Assembly (NCBI GenBank): GCA_021405315.1
Contig: QWIH01000023.1
Location: 1 to 53,255, forward strand
Source: Leptolyngbya sp. PLA1
GTDB taxonomy: Bacteria; Planctomycetota; Phycisphaerae; Phycisphaerales; UBA1924
Reading direction: 5' to 3'
DNA: 53,255 bases
The notes beneath the pieces were generated by a model that made no database searches, was not told where the DNA came from, and saw only the letters and a program-made list of their open reading frames with translations. Position 1 is the first letter of the stretch. Each line of letters starts with the position of its first letter. Of the stretch, positions 8,227 to 17,910 are shown in pieces. Made by a program: the position numbers and the translations under genes.

Positions 8227-9441
8227 CTACACGGCCTTCAGCGCGACCGCAATGGCCGGCCTGAGGCAGCGAATCGCCGGCGGCACCGCACCCACGACGC
8301 CGAGGAGAAGCCCGCTCAGCAAACCGAGTGAGACGACCCGCTGATCAATCACGAGCCCGAATGCCCCCATCGAGAACCTGACGGCAAGGCCGTCGCAGAA
8401 CATGATCGCGACGATGCACGCGAGCAGCCCGCCCGTTGCCGTGGCGAGTGTGGACTCCTGGATCATCGAGAACAGGAGCGCCATCCGTCTGTACCCGAGG
8501 GACTGAAGCGTGCCGAGTTCACGTATTCGCGAGGCGAACGCCGCGTACATGGTCGTGAGGCCGCCGAAGAGCCCGCCGGTCGCGATAAGGCCGGCGGTCA
8601 CCCAGACGACGAATCGGACAGGCCCGAAGAACTCCGAGAGCTTGCCGTAGTAGGCTCGCTCGGGGATGACCGCGAGCTCCAGGTCAGGTCTGGTCTTCGC
8701 GAACGCGTCCACGTCCGCAAGCTCGGCCCCTTCCCCCGTGTCCTGGTCATACGGATCGAGGGTGAGCACCACGCACGAGATCGTCTCTCGCTTGGTCACA
8801 GTCGTGAGGTCCGTGATGGGCACCCACAGCTCGGCCTCCACTGCCGTGCCCGGAGCGGCAAACGTGCCCACGATCGTCCACGCTGTCTCGCCAAACACCA
8901 GGGACTTGCCCACGGCAAGCTCCTCCGAGGCGATGCCGAGGACTGTCGGAGCCATGCGGCCTACCAGGACCTCGTCCTCCCCAGTCCTTGGCCATCGCCC
9001 TTCGACAAGGACGACGGAGTCATGCACGAGTGTCGCCCCATGGGTGACCCCCCGAACGAGCGCTTGGCGGGGGGGCGCTCCTGCCACTCCCGGCGTCTCT
9101 CGTCCGGGGCCAGCAGTCATCACTGGCAGCATCACGTGAACTTCGGGTGAGACGTAGGGCACGCCCGCCCGGGTCCGTATCCCGGGAACGCTTGCGGCAA
9201 GGATGCCGGGCACGCTTGCCAGAATCTCCGATCGCTCGACGCTGTCCTCACTTCCGGCGCCGAGCAGGATCACGTTGTCCTCGCTGCCGGTCGCGCCGAG
9301 TGCCTGCATCATGCCCCTCACGAAGCCCCCGGCAACCAGTATCAGGAGCACAACGAACCATGAGCCCGAGATCGCGAGCACAAGCCGCGTGGGCGAGCGA
9401 CCCAGGTTGCGGACGGCGTATTGGAACGGGAGCATTCGCAT
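8227..9441 (-). CDS. ABC transporter permease, FtsX/MacB type (second permease)
   Basis: The 404 residues begin MRMLPFQYAVRNLGRSPTRL. The layout is the usual one for this family: one N-terminal membrane helix, a periplasmic domain of about 230 residues, and three C-terminal helices holding the FtsX signature (FASRIRELGTLQSLGYRRMALLFSM). In MacB-like systems such permeases do not carry substrate through the membrane but transmit ATP-driven movement to the periplasm. The gene starts 12 bp after the previous permease gene stops. The two permeases are different in sequence and probably act as a heterodimer. Confidence 0.88.
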   Translation of the reverse strand: MRMLPFQYAVRNLGRSPTRLVLAISGSWFVVLLILVAGGFVRGMMQALGATGSEDNVILLGAGSEDSVERSEILASVPGILAASVPGIRTRAGVPYVSPEVHVMLPVMTAGPGRETPGVAGAPPRQALVRGVTHGATLVHDSVVLVEGRWPRTGEDEVLVGRMAPTVLGIASEELAVGKSLVFGETAWTIVGTFAAPGTAVEAELWVPITDLTTVTKRETISCVVLTLDPYDQDTGEGAELADVDAFAKTRPDLELAVIPERAYYGKLSEFFGPVRFVVWVTAGLIATGGLFGGLTTMYAAFASRIRELGTLQSLGYRRMALLFSMIQESTLATATGGLLACIVAIMFCDGLAVRFSMGAFGLVIDQRVVSLGLLSGLLLGVVGAVPPAIRCLRPAIAVALKAV

Positions 9442-9453
9442 ACATGACCCTTC

Positions 9454-10617
9454 TCACACCGCACGGAAGCTGCTGGCGATCTCCCGGCGCCCGGCGAGCC
9501 ACGCCGGCACCAGGCCGGCGATGACGCCCACGCCCGCCGATACCGCAAGTCCGACACCCAGGACACCCCAGGAGGCCCCCACCGCGATGGACATGCCTTC
9601 CTGCGACAGACTGAACGCGCCCGCCCGGATCAGAGCCACCGCCGCGCCCGCACCCACACCGCCACCCAGCAGCCCGAGCAGCGTGCCCTCACTCAGAACG
9701 AGACGGGCGATAAGGCTGGGCCTGAAGCCTATGGCCTGCAGAACCGCGTGCTCCTTGATCCGGTCGTGCACGCTCAGCACAATGGCGTTTGCAACGAGTG
9801 CCAGGACCGCGGCAAGACACCCCAGTCCCAGCCATCGGGTGAACCGCACGATCTCGACGATGTCCGAACTGGCCTGCGCGACAAAGGCCTTCTCAGGCCT
9901 GGTGGCCGTGGGGTCGGCCTCATGCTGAAACTCCGCATCAATCGCGGCGGCAGTTTCCTTCAGCCGCGCGGGGTCTGTGACTCGCACCGTGAACTGCGTG
10001 ACCACGCCAAGACCGCCGCCCTTCGTCGCGGCCTGCTGCAGGAAGTCCAGGTGCACGTACGCCACCGCCTGGTCCTGGGGCTCGGGCGAGCGGATGATCC
10101 CCGCCACGGTGACCGTCACGCCCGAAGAATCGAACGAGTCGCCCACCTTGAAGCGGCGCCGCGCTGCGAGGGATTCGCCAACAAGCGCAGCATCGGAACG
10201 CTTGAGCCAGTCTTCCAGCGACCCCGAGACGAACTGCCACCGGCTCGCCCACCCTCCGGGGCCGGCAAGATCTTCGGTCGGTACGCCCCGATAGGTGATG
10301 ACGTCCAGCGAGGCGCGACAGTTGTTGACCAGGATCTTCACCGGCACTGCGGACAAGACCCCGGGCACCTTCTCAATCCGATCGACGTAATGCTCCGGCA
10401 AGCGGCTCGCGGCCGGACAGAACCGGTTCTCACGGTACACGATGAGCGTGGTGTCGCTCGCCGTCGTCTCCGTGGCACGCCGGACCGCGTCCTGAAGAGT
10501 CTGCACCGCGACGAAGAGGAACATTGCGATCGCGATGCCACCGAGCGTCAGGGTGCTGCGCACGCGGTGCCGCCAGAGCTGCTTGAAGACAACCGGCACG
10601 AATCGGGGTGCGATCAT
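9454..10617 (-). CDS. ABC transporter permease, FtsX/MacB type (first permease)
   Basis: The 387 residues from the ATG at 10617 (MIAPRFVPVVFKQLW) are preceded by GGAGGA. The start overlaps the stop of the ATPase gene as ATGA. An N-terminal helix (LTLGGIAIAMFLFVAV) is followed by a periplasmic domain with the motif ENRFCPAASRLP, then three C-terminal helices with DRIKEHAVLQAIGFRPSLIARLV, the FtsX-type coupling region. Partners are the ATPase directly upstream and the second permease downstream. Confidence 0.88.
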   Translation of the reverse strand: MIAPRFVPVVFKQLWRHRVRSTLTLGGIAIAMFLFVAVQTLQDAVRRATETTASDTTLIVYRENRFCPAASRLPEHYVDRIEKVPGVLSAVPVKILVNNCRASLDVITYRGVPTEDLAGPGGWASRWQFVSGSLEDWLKRSDAALVGESLAARRRFKVGDSFDSSGVTVTVAGIIRSPEPQDQAVAYVHLDFLQQAATKGGGLGVVTQFTVRVTDPARLKETAAAIDAEFQHEADPTATRPEKAFVAQASSDIVEIVRFTRWLGLGCLAAVLALVANAIVLSVHDRIKEHAVLQAIGFRPSLIARLVLSEGTLLGLLGGGVGAGAAVALIRAGAFSLSQEGMSIAVGASWGVLGVGLAVSAGVGVIAGLVPAWLAGRREIASSFRAV

Positions 10618-11432
10618 GTGGCTCCTCCAGCGCTCGCGTGGTTCGCGGACGCCCCCTCCTCGCGGCGAACGCCCGACAACTCGATCAGCCGGCCCTTCTC
10701 GAGGTGGAGCGTGCGCTTGGCGTACGCGGCACAGCGGGCGTCGTGAGTCACGAGGATGAGCGTCTTTCCGAGATCGGCGCACAGCCGGGTCATGAGGTCC
10801 ATCACAGCCCGGGCGGACTCTTCGTCCAGGTCGCCCGTCGGCTCATCTCCGACGATGATCATCGGATCGGCCACGATCGCGCGCGCGATGGCCACACGCT
10901 GCTCCTGTCCCCCCGAGAGCTGCCTCGGGTAGTGATCGTGCCGGTCCGCGATCCCCACAAGTTCGAGCGCCGTGCGAACCCGCTCGTGACGCTCCCGCGC
11001 GGACATCCTGTGGAGCAGCAGTGGCAACTCCACGTTCTCGTAGGCCGTCAGCACGGGAACGAGGTTGTAGAGCTGGAAGACATACCCCACGTGCGTCGTG
11101 CGCCAGTCCGCGAGCTGCCCGCGCGAGAGCGTGGAGAGGTCGATCCCGTTGATGATCAGTTGACCACCGCTGGCGCGGTCAATCCCCGCGATCAGGTTGA
11201 GCAGAGTGGTCTTGCCGCTGCCCGAAGGTCCCATGAGGGCCAGGAAGTCACCGGCGGAAACGTCCAGGTCCAGGTCTCGCAGCGGCGTAATGAGATTGTC
11301 GCCCTTGACGTAGGACTTGCTCAGACGCCGGCACTGGATGAGCGGGCCGGAGGATGGCGGGGTCCCCGTCCGCTCGATGGCCTCGGGTTCAGCCCGAAAT
11401 CCCGGCATCGCTCGCGTGTCCGCGTGACTCAT
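10614..11432 (-). CDS. ABC transporter ATP-binding protein, MacB/LolD type
   Basis: The 272 residues contain Walker A GPSGSGKT (68-75), the Q-loop FQLYNLVPVLTAYENV, the signature LSGGQEQRVAIARA, Walker B IIVGDEPTGDLD and the switch His in LVTHD. ENVELP and the DEPTGDLD form are typical of the LolD/MacB/FtsE subfamily. It overlaps the fusion protein gene upstream and the first permease gene downstream by four bases each (ATGA), so the three are co-translated. It should energise a tripartite efflux or lipoprotein/peptide export complex. Confidence 0.93.
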   Translation of the reverse strand: MSHADTRAMPGFRAEPEAIERTGTPPSSGPLIQCRRLSKSYVKGDNLITPLRDLDLDVSAGDFLALMGPSGSGKTTLLNLIAGIDRASGGQLIINGIDLSTLSRGQLADWRTTHVGYVFQLYNLVPVLTAYENVELPLLLHRMSARERHERVRTALELVGIADRHDHYPRQLSGGQEQRVAIARAIVADPMIIVGDEPTGDLDEESARAVMDLMTRLCADLGKTLILVTHDARCAAYAKRTLHLEKGRLIELSGVRREEGASANHASAGGAT

Positions 11433-12907
11433 GGATTCTCCTCTCCCGCCTTCGCGGGCGGCTCACCCAGGAGGCGCAGCAGCGCCCCCTCCTTGAGCCC
11501 CGGGTGTGACTGGGGCTCGATGATGACCCGGTCCGTTGGAGCCATCCCCGCGGTCGCAACGACAAACCCGCCCTCCGACGAGTCCGCGATCCTGATCTCA
11601 CGGCTGGCAGCCTTCGGCTGTCCCGTGCCCCGGTCGACCACCCACACTCGCGCCCGGCCATCGCCAAGCTCCGTGACCGCGGAACGCGGGATGAGGAGCA
11701 TGACATCGCCTCCTGCCCCTGACTCCGCCGAGCCGCTGCCCGGGAGCCCGCTCCTCTGGCCTCGGCCGTACAGCTTCACCCGGGTCAGCATTTCCGGTTT
11801 GAGGACCGGGGAAGGAGCTTCGAGCGCAACCTTGAACTGAACTGTGTTCCGCTGGATATTCGCCTCGTGCACGACGCGAGAGACCACGCCCGCGAAAGCA
11901 AGGTCCGGCAGGGCCTCGGTTGTCACGGTTGCCCGCGTGCCGAGTCCCACACCCGCGGCGTCTGAAATGGGGACGTCCACGCGGACCTGGAGCCGTGAAG
12001 GATCGTAAATGCGCAGGATCGCGCCGCTCATTCCAGCCTCCGCAGAGGACGACGCGGAGCCCATGCTCAACCGCGAGCCGGGCTCGACAAGTCGGGCCAT
12101 CACGACGCCCGCGGCCGGGGACCGGATTTCCGTTCTGGAGAGCGCCAACGAGGCAGTGTCCTTCTCGACCATCGCCGCCTCGAGTGAGGCACGGGCCTGT
12201 GCGATACCGGCCCGCGCCTCGTCCACCCCCCTGGAAGCACTGACGACGCGCGCCTCCATCCCGGAGAGCCGAATTTCCAATCTTCGCAGTTCGCCTTCGC
12301 TTACGCCGCCGATGCCCACCAGATCCCGCTTCCTGGTCACCTCGTCCCGGAGTTCAGCCGCCGCGAGTTCCTCGACGCGAACCACGGACTCCGCGGTCGC
12401 CAGCATCGCCTCGGAACGCGCGACGTCGGCGGTCCGCTCCAGAACTTTCGCCTCGGCCGCCCGGAGGCCCAATCGCGCGTCCTCATCGACCAACCTCGCG
12501 ACCACCTGCCCGACTTCAATGGCCTCGCCCTCGAGCACCAGCACCTCACGGACCACCCCCTCCGCCAGCGCGGGCACGACAATGGGGAAAGGCGCCGGCT
12601 CCACCCAGCCCGGCGCTTGCGCCACAACCTGCGCCGCGTGCGTAGATTCGGCACCGGCGCCCTGTGAACCATCGGAGGCGCCATTCGCCCCCTGCTTCGG
12701 CACGACAGCCGCGATGTGGACGGCGATTCTTGGCGTGAGCGCACCGCGGGCGGCGTACAAAAGGGTGCCTCCTGCCGCGAGAAGCACCAGGCACGGAACG
12801 AGGATTCGAGAGAGCCACCGCGATTTCGGCGTCGGCACCCGCGCGCCCTCTCGTGCAGCGCCCGGGTCCCGCCGGAGAGCCCGCAGGTCTTGAGATGCAG
12901 CGGTCAT
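11429..12907 (-). CDS. Periplasmic adaptor (membrane fusion protein, HlyD/MacA-like)
   Basis: The 492 residues start at the ATG at 12907, preceded by AGGAAG. A membrane anchor (ILVPCLVLLAAGGTLLYAARG, about residues 35-55) is followed by a biotinyl/lipoyl-like half motif (VLVLEGEAIEVGQVVARL), a long alpha-helical hairpin (about residues 140-265), the second lipoyl half (EIRSPAAGVVMARLVEPGSRL), and beta-barrel and membrane-proximal domains. This is the standard adaptor layout linking an inner-membrane pump to a TolC-type channel. It is followed by its ATPase gene with an ATGA overlap. Confidence 0.9.
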   Translation of the reverse strand: MTAASQDLRALRRDPGAAREGARVPTPKSRWLSRILVPCLVLLAAGGTLLYAARGALTPRIAVHIAAVVPKQGANGASDGSQGAGAESTHAAQVVAQAPGWVEPAPFPIVVPALAEGVVREVLVLEGEAIEVGQVVARLVDEDARLGLRAAEAKVLERTADVARSEAMLATAESVVRVEELAAAELRDEVTRKRDLVGIGGVSEGELRRLEIRLSGMEARVVSASRGVDEARAGIAQARASLEAAMVEKDTASLALSRTEIRSPAAGVVMARLVEPGSRLSMGSASSSAEAGMSGAILRIYDPSRLQVRVDVPISDAAGVGLGTRATVTTEALPDLAFAGVVSRVVHEANIQRNTVQFKVALEAPSPVLKPEMLTRVKLYGRGQRSGLPGSGSAESGAGGDVMLLIPRSAVTELGDGRARVWVVDRGTGQPKAASREIRIADSSEGGFVVATAGMAPTDRVIIEPQSHPGLKEGALLRLLGEPPAKAGEENP

Positions 12908-13034
12908 GTGGTGCTTCCTGCTGAGTGCGGATGAAGCGAGCGCAAGGCCAGCGCGTTGCACGCATACCGGGTGTTGGCGAAGGGCTCGGCGCCCGGTCCA
13001 CACTCCGGCTCTGCCACGTTCGGAGCAGGCTTCT

Positions 13035-13490
13035 CTACACGATGAGCGCGCAATGCCAGCGCAGCGCCACCCTGTTCGCTCTCGGGCACGCGGGCTGACT
13101 CCCGCACGCCCCGAGGAACGACCGCTCACGGGCCGGGTCCGCGGCCGGGGCCAGATCCGCGACCACCGGCGTGGCGACCGCCACCTTGGCCTTCGCGAGG
13201 TCCTGAACCCCCTGATCCAGCTTGGAAACCGCGCTCCCCTGTGGGTTCTGGCACGCAGGGCACGCCGGAGCCCCCTCGCGATGCTCGCCGTCATCTCGGT
13301 CGCTGCCCTCATCCCTTTCTTCGTGGCATCCGGAGCAGCAGGAACTCGTCGCAAGGCTTTGCTCGTGCAACCCGAGACAGGATTGCCCGATGACCGCCCG
13401 CGCCTGGCAGCAACACAGCGACGACCAGAGTCCAAGGACGATCACGACCAGCGTTCGTAGGGCGGGATGCCTCATCGCTAGCAACATCAT
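13035..13490 (-). CDS. Small Cys-rich exported protein within the exporter block
   Basis: The 151 residues start MMLLAMRHPALRTLVVIVLGLWSS, a signal peptide or single membrane anchor followed at once by CCC. Further clusters are SSCCSGCHEERDE, an Asp/Glu/His-rich stretch and PACPACQNP. This looks like a metal-binding or disulfide-rich periplasmic protein, but I recognise no family. It lies between the TolC-like gene (213 bp gap) and the adaptor gene (127 bp gap) on the same strand, which suggests a role in the same export or resistance system. Alternative starts at the second ATG (13487) or at MRHP (13475) are possible. Confidence 0.6.
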   Translation of the reverse strand: MMLLAMRHPALRTLVVIVLGLWSSLCCCQARAVIGQSCLGLHEQSLATSSCCSGCHEERDEGSDRDDGEHREGAPACPACQNPQGSAVSKLDQGVQDLAKAKVAVATPVVADLAPAADPARERSFLGACGSQPACPRANRVALRWHCALIV

Positions 13491-13703
13491 ACCCCATCTC
13501 GGATCGAGACAGGCGGTTTTCCACCCGGTTCGCAAACACGCCAAGTCCGAAGGAGGCCGATAAGTGCCCCAATCCACATTCCCATGCGGCCTAGGCCGGG
13601 CGAGGACGCTTCCGAGCCCGTGGGAGCCCGCCGATTGCGGGGCACGCTCGGCAGCCACCCCAGGACCGCGGAAGTCCGGGCGAACCCGACGTTGGCCCCT
13701 TCC

Positions 13704-15083
13704 TCAGTCACTCCGCGAGAGACGTCCGCCCACCGCCCGCTCGAGTTCGATCGCCGCCAACTCAGTCTCCCGCTCGAGGGCCAGCAGCGTCTGCTTCGCC
13801 CGGATGACCTCCCGCTGCGCCTCGAGAAACGCGGTGACGTCCGCCTGCCCCGCCCGAAGCTCGGCTTCGGCCAGCGCGGCGTTCCGCTCTGCAGCACCCA
13901 GCACCGCCGAGCGCTGCTGCTCGACAAGCCTGCAACCATGGGCATGGTCGCTCCAGGCGACGCGAGCTGCTCGGATCGCGCGCTGGGCTGCGGCCTCATA
14001 CGACGCGACCGCTGCGCGGGCGGCGGCGCCGGCCCGAGCGATCTGCGCGTCGTTCATGTCGAAGATCGGCACGGCCGCGCTCAAGACCGGTCCCGCGGAC
14101 CTCTCGCCCCCGTGGTCACGCTCCGCGTCCAACCCCGCCGAGAGCTCACGCACCCGCGACAACTCCTCTATGCTCAGGTCCGCGGCGTGGGCCTCGATGA
14201 TGGCCCCGGAGGCAGCCACGTCCAGCCTTTGCGCCAGGGCCAGACGCACCGCGTCCTCCTCCGCGCCTGCGACGAATGATCCTCCGGCTGGCTGGCTCAC
14301 GCTCCACGCATCGGCAGCGGACGGAAACCCCATGAGTTCCAACAGCATGCGTCGGTCTCTCGCGAGCTCGCGGGCCGCAATCATGCGCATGATCTCCGAT
14401 TCCGAGAGCATCTGCCTCGCCCGGTTGACGTCCAGAGCCGTCCCCTCTCCTCTCGTGACGCGAGCTTCCAGGATTTCGATGGTCCGACGGCTGCTGGCAA
14501 TCGCTTCGTCGACCAGTCGCGCCTCCTGCTCCGCGAATCCGATCCTGGCATAGGTCGCCTTGACTTCCGCCGCGAGCTTCAGGGCTCTGTCGGAGACGCC
14601 CAAGACGGCCTGGTTGAGCCTGGCATCAGCCGCGCGAACTCTCCCGCCGCGGAGCCAGAGCGCCACGAACGACTGCATGACTCCGGCGCCCACGAACGTG
14701 CCGCCCTCCACTGGGTCGACCGGTACGCGAAACGCCATCGTCAGCATCGGATTTGGGAGCAGCCCCGCCTGCGCGAGGTCCGCGCGTGCCAGCGAGATTT
14801 GTTCTACCTCCGCCCGCAGCTCGCGGTTGTTGCGGAGCGCCATCGCAATCGCCGACTCCAGGGGCAGCGGCTCGCTCCCGTCCCAGGAAACGAGCGAGGT
14901 GTCCCAGGGCCTGGTCCAATCCGTGGCGACTCCACCCCTCTCGAACACGATCGACGCGCCCCGCTGCAGGTCTGGTCTCGCGTCAACAGAAACACACCCG
15001 CCAAGTAGTCCGATCGCGATGATCAGAATGCAGGATGGGATGAGGCTGCCCATGGGGCGGGAGCCGATCGAAACCTGGAACAT
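13704..15083 (-). CDS. TolC-family outer membrane efflux lipoprotein
   Basis: The 459 residues start at the ATG at 15083 with GGAGG upstream. A lipoprotein signal ends in LLGGC. The body shows the OEP repeat pattern: long Ala/Glu/Arg-rich helices, LTMAFRVPVDPVEGG and LWLRGGRVRAADARLNQAV in the first half, and the similar segments LSAAVPIFDMNDAQIARAGAAARAA and VTAFLEAQREVIRAKQTLLALE in the second. The protein would form the outer membrane exit duct for the adaptor and ABC pump encoded next. It is the first gene of the block. Confidence 0.9.
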   Translation of the reverse strand: MFQVSIGSRPMGSLIPSCILIIAIGLLGGCVSVDARPDLQRGASIVFERGGVATDWTRPWDTSLVSWDGSEPLPLESAIAMALRNNRELRAEVEQISLARADLAQAGLLPNPMLTMAFRVPVDPVEGGTFVGAGVMQSFVALWLRGGRVRAADARLNQAVLGVSDRALKLAAEVKATYARIGFAEQEARLVDEAIASSRRTIEILEARVTRGEGTALDVNRARQMLSESEIMRMIAARELARDRRMLLELMGFPSAADAWSVSQPAGGSFVAGAEEDAVRLALAQRLDVAASGAIIEAHAADLSIEELSRVRELSAGLDAERDHGGERSAGPVLSAAVPIFDMNDAQIARAGAAARAAVASYEAAAQRAIRAARVAWSDHAHGCRLVEQQRSAVLGAAERNAALAEAELRAGQADVTAFLEAQREVIRAKQTLLALERETELAAIELERAVGGRLSRSD

Positions 15084-15415
15084 GCGGGAGACCTCCTGGC
15101 TCCAGTCGCCTGAACGGGCCGTCGGGGGCCGGAGGAAGCGAGGCCGGCCACGACCACCTTCGGTCACGGTGGATCGAAGATAGTAGCGTTGGGCACGGTT
15201 TCGCTGCGCCACGAGTCGCTGACATGACACTGGCGGCGCCGTCTCTTATCGAGGCGCGGGAGGGTGGTGTGGGCGGGCGCGGCCCGTCCGCGGTCGCTCT
15301 CCCCCGCTCGAGCCCGGGTGTGACTTCGGCCGTCTGGTTGAGAAAGGAGATTGCGCTCGCCTCGCCGTGCACCCGGCCGATCCGTGCGAGGCCGTCAGCC
15401 CGCGGCTGATCCGGG
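15084..15415. other. Intergenic region with candidate promoter for the exporter block
   Basis: No gene is supported in these 332 bases. Upstream of the TolC-like gene, the minus strand has a possible -10 (TACTAT, about 15178-15183). The nearby sequence ACCACCTTCGGTCACGGTGG (15154-15173) has inverted halves that could be an operator. Close to the stop of the GGDEF gene is a small hairpin (TCAGCC-CGC-GGCTGA, 15395-15409) without a clear U-tract. All of these are weak calls. Confidence 0.25.
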
Positions 15416-16387
15416 CTAGGCGGCTGCCGAGCACTCCGTGCCGCCCTGGTTGGCCGGTCGGATCGCGACGCCCGGGCTCCGCACCACGCGGTTGCGTCCC
15501 TCGTGCTTTGCTTGGTAGAGGCAGCGGTCTGCCTCCTTCACCCAGACATCAGCCGATTCGCGACGGGGCGTTCGCTCGCCCACGACGCCCGCGGAAATGG
15601 TCACGCGAAGGCCCGGCGCACCCGGCCACTCCATGCGTTCGATCGCCGCGCGGATCCGCTCGCACACCAAGGTCGCCTCGGAAGCGTCCGTATCCGGCAT
15701 GATCATGGCGAACTCTTCCCCGCCGTAGCGGCAGGCGTAGTCGGTGCCCCGGCACTCCCGCTGGAGCGTCCGTGCGACCGAGCTGAGCACATGATCGCCC
15801 GCCGGGTGGCCGTACATGTCGTTGATGGTCTTGAAGTGATCGATGTCAAACAAGGCCAGGCTCAGCGCGTGCTGGTGCCTCTCAGACCTCGCGAGGCACT
15901 GTCTCAGGTTGCTGTCAAAGAACGCCCGGTTCCAGAGGCCTGTGAGGCCGTCCAACTGGGCCCGCTGGGCGAGAAGGGCGATGAGCTCACGCACGCGGAG
16001 CGCGGATCGCAGGCGGACCTGCAGCTCGACGAACTCGAAGGGTTTCGTGATGTAGTCCACTGCGCCGAGCTCGAAGGTCGTTGTCTTATGCTCCGGGCTC
16101 GAGTGGGCCGAGAGCATGAGCACCGGGATGTCGTGCAACTCCGGGTCGACCTTCAGCAACCTCAGCACTTCGATGCCGTCCATGCCGGGCATGTCGATGT
16201 CCAGCAGAATGGCATCCGGCTTGTGGGAGTGCGCCATGGTCAGGGCATCCGCCCCGCTCCGCGCGTGCTCCACCCGGATCGCTTCATGCCTGAGCTTGAC
16301 CTTGAGCAGCCTGTACACGTCCGGGGTGTCGTCGACGACGAGCACCAGTGGACTTGCGTCCGGAGTTGTCATCGGGTCGCTCGTCAT
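15416..16387 (-). CDS. Response regulator diguanylate cyclase (REC-GGDEF)
   Basis: The 323 residues hold a receiver domain (about 13-130) with the acidic pair D19-D20, phospho-acceptor D63 in LLDIDMPGMDG and K115 in DYITKPF. A GGDEF domain follows at about 145-305, with the active-site motif as GGEEF (222-226). An intact RxxD inhibitory site (RGTD, 213-216) lies five residues before it, so product feedback inhibition is expected. It should make cyclic di-GMP when phosphorylated. The Hpt gene 12 bp upstream is a likely source of phosphate. There is no membrane segment, so it is cytoplasmic. Confidence 0.95.
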   Translation of the reverse strand: MTSDPMTTPDASPLVLVVDDTPDVYRLLKVKLRHEAIRVEHARSGADALTMAHSHKPDAILLDIDMPGMDGIEVLRLLKVDPELHDIPVLMLSAHSSPEHKTTTFELGAVDYITKPFEFVELQVRLRSALRVRELIALLAQRAQLDGLTGLWNRAFFDSNLRQCLARSERHQHALSLALFDIDHFKTINDMYGHPAGDHVLSSVARTLQRECRGTDYACRYGGEEFAMIMPDTDASEATLVCERIRAAIERMEWPGAPGLRVTISAGVVGERTPRRESADVWVKEADRCLYQAKHEGRNRVVRSPGVAIRPANQGGTECSAAA

Positions 16388-16399
16388 CTCACAGCCCCG

Positions 16400-16729
16400 T
16401 TAGCGAACCACGCGACGGCAGAGATCGACAAGCTCCTCCACCCCTGCCTTCACGTCGGCGAGGTTCGCCTCGGGCGAAGGCATCGCCCGCACGGCATCCT
16501 CGACCTTGCCCGCCGCGACGCCCAGCACCGGGAAGCCGTACCCTCCGCAGGCGCCGCGGAGCTGATGCGCCACGCGCTTGACGTCGTCGGCCCTTCGCTC
16601 CGCGAGGGCGCACTCGATGGCCCGGAGCCGCTCGGGGAGTTCTTCTATGAACAGCCCGATAAGCTCCTGCATGTCCGGGTCGTTGGCCAACTGGCTGCGG
16701 AGCGGCTGCCCTGGTGTTGATGGCTGCAT
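16400..16729 (-). CDS. Histidine phosphotransfer (Hpt) protein
   Basis: This 109-residue, all-helical protein carries the Hpt signature RVAHQLRGACGGYGF with the phosphorylated His at position 55. The N-terminal helix (MQELIGLFIEELPERLRAIECAL) is typical of the family. It is a soluble phosphate relay. It is co-directional with the REC-GGDEF gene 12 bp downstream, so the pair probably passes phosphate from a hybrid sensor kinase encoded elsewhere to the cyclase. Confidence 0.9.
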   Translation of the reverse strand: MQPSTPGQPLRSQLANDPDMQELIGLFIEELPERLRAIECALAERRADDVKRVAHQLRGACGGYGFPVLGVAAGKVEDAVRAMPSPEANLADVKAGVEELVDLCRRVVR

Positions 16730-16851
16730 GCTGAGCCTCCCGATCTAAGATCGGTCGGACGCCGGTCGCCCTGCAGCAACGCCCCCGCGTCACCCCCAGA
16801 TTCGGAGGACCGATAGTAAGGTCCGCTCACCAAGGGACACCCCCCGGCCGC

Positions 16852-17850
16852 TCACCCGTCCGAGAATGCCGCGTCGAAGGCCCGGCCGCTCGCCGGGAAG
16901 TCGATCCTCCTGACGAACTCACAGGCCTCTCTGGCCCCGTGCTCGCGGTCCATGCCGCAGTCCTCCCATTCCACGCTCAGCGGGCCTGCGTAGCGAACGT
17001 TGTTGAGCGCCCGCACGATCTCCTCGAAGTCCACTTCGCCTCTTCCCGGAGAGCGGAAATCCCATCCGCGCCGGTGGTCTCCGAACGAGAGGTGCGACGC
17101 GAGGATCGACGACTCGCCGTCGAGTCTCCGGATGGCATCCTTTACGTGGCAGTGGTAGATCCGCTCTGGGAATGCGCGGATGAACTTCACGGGGTCCACC
17201 CCCTGCCACTGCAGGTGCGAGGGGTCGAAGTTGAAGCCGAACGCGGCCCTCTCCCCCACCGCCGCGACCGCACGCCGCGCGGTGTGGATGTCATACGCGA
17301 TCTCTCCCGGGTGGACCTCCAGGCCGAATCGCACCCCAGCCCTGTCGAAGGCGTCGAGAATCGGATTCCACCGATCGGCGAACTCGCGGAACCCCGCGTC
17401 GATCTCCGCCTGGCTGGTTGGGGGGAAGAAGTAGAGCTTGTGCCAGATCGGGGAGCCGGTGAAGCCGTTGACCACCTTCACGCCAAGCCTGGCGGCGGCC
17501 TGAGCGGTGGCGATCATCTCCGCCGCTGCCCGCTGACGGACGCCCTCGGGCTGGCCATCGCCCCACACACGGGGCGGCAGGATGAGCCGGTGCCGCTCGT
17601 CGATGGGGTCGCAAACCGCCTGTCCCACAAGGTGCGCCGAGACGGCCCACACACGCATCCCGTTGGCGGCGAGCTGGTCCAGCTTGTCGGCGCAGTACCT
17701 GTCGTTCGTGAGCGCCTTCTCGACTTCGAAGTGGTCGCCCCAGCAGGCGAGCTCAAGCCCGTCGTATCCCATCGAGCGAGCCATCGGCGCGAGCTTCGCG
17801 AGAGGCAGATCGGCCCATTGGCCGGTGAAGAGGGTGACGGGTCTGGTCAT
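16852..17850 (-). CDS. Sugar phosphate isomerase/epimerase (xylose isomerase-like TIM barrel)
   Basis: The 332 residues start at the ATG at 17850 ([17 protein letters not shown]) after AGGAG. The AP endonuclease 2-like TIM barrel pattern is clear: [63 protein letters not shown] and [13 protein letters not shown]. The Glu, Asp, His and Glu of these segments form the expected metal site. There is no signal peptide, so the product is cytosolic. The substrate cannot be told from sequence; planctomycetes carry many paralogues of this family. It stands alone, followed by the DUF486 gene on the same strand upstream. Confidence 0.85.
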   Translation of the reverse strand: MTRPVTLFTGQWADLPLAKLAPMARSMGYDGLELACWGDHFEVEKALTNDRYCADKLDQLAANGMRVWAVSAHLVGQAVCDPIDERHRLILPPRVWGDGQPEGVRQRAAAEMIATAQAAARLGVKVVNGFTGSPIWHKLYFFPPTSQAEIDAGFREFADRWNPILDAFDRAGVRFGLEVHPGEIAYDIHTARRAVAAVGERAAFGFNFDPSHLQWQGVDPVKFIRAFPERIYHCHVKDAIRRLDGESSILASHLSFGDHRRGWDFRSPGRGEVDFEEIVRALNNVRYAGPLSVEWEDCGMDREHGAREACEFVRRIDFPASGRAFDAAFSDG

Positions 17851-17910
17851 GGTCGGCTCCTGGTGGCTGAGGGGAGCGTACCACACCTTCTGAGATTCGT
17901 GGGAAGGCTT

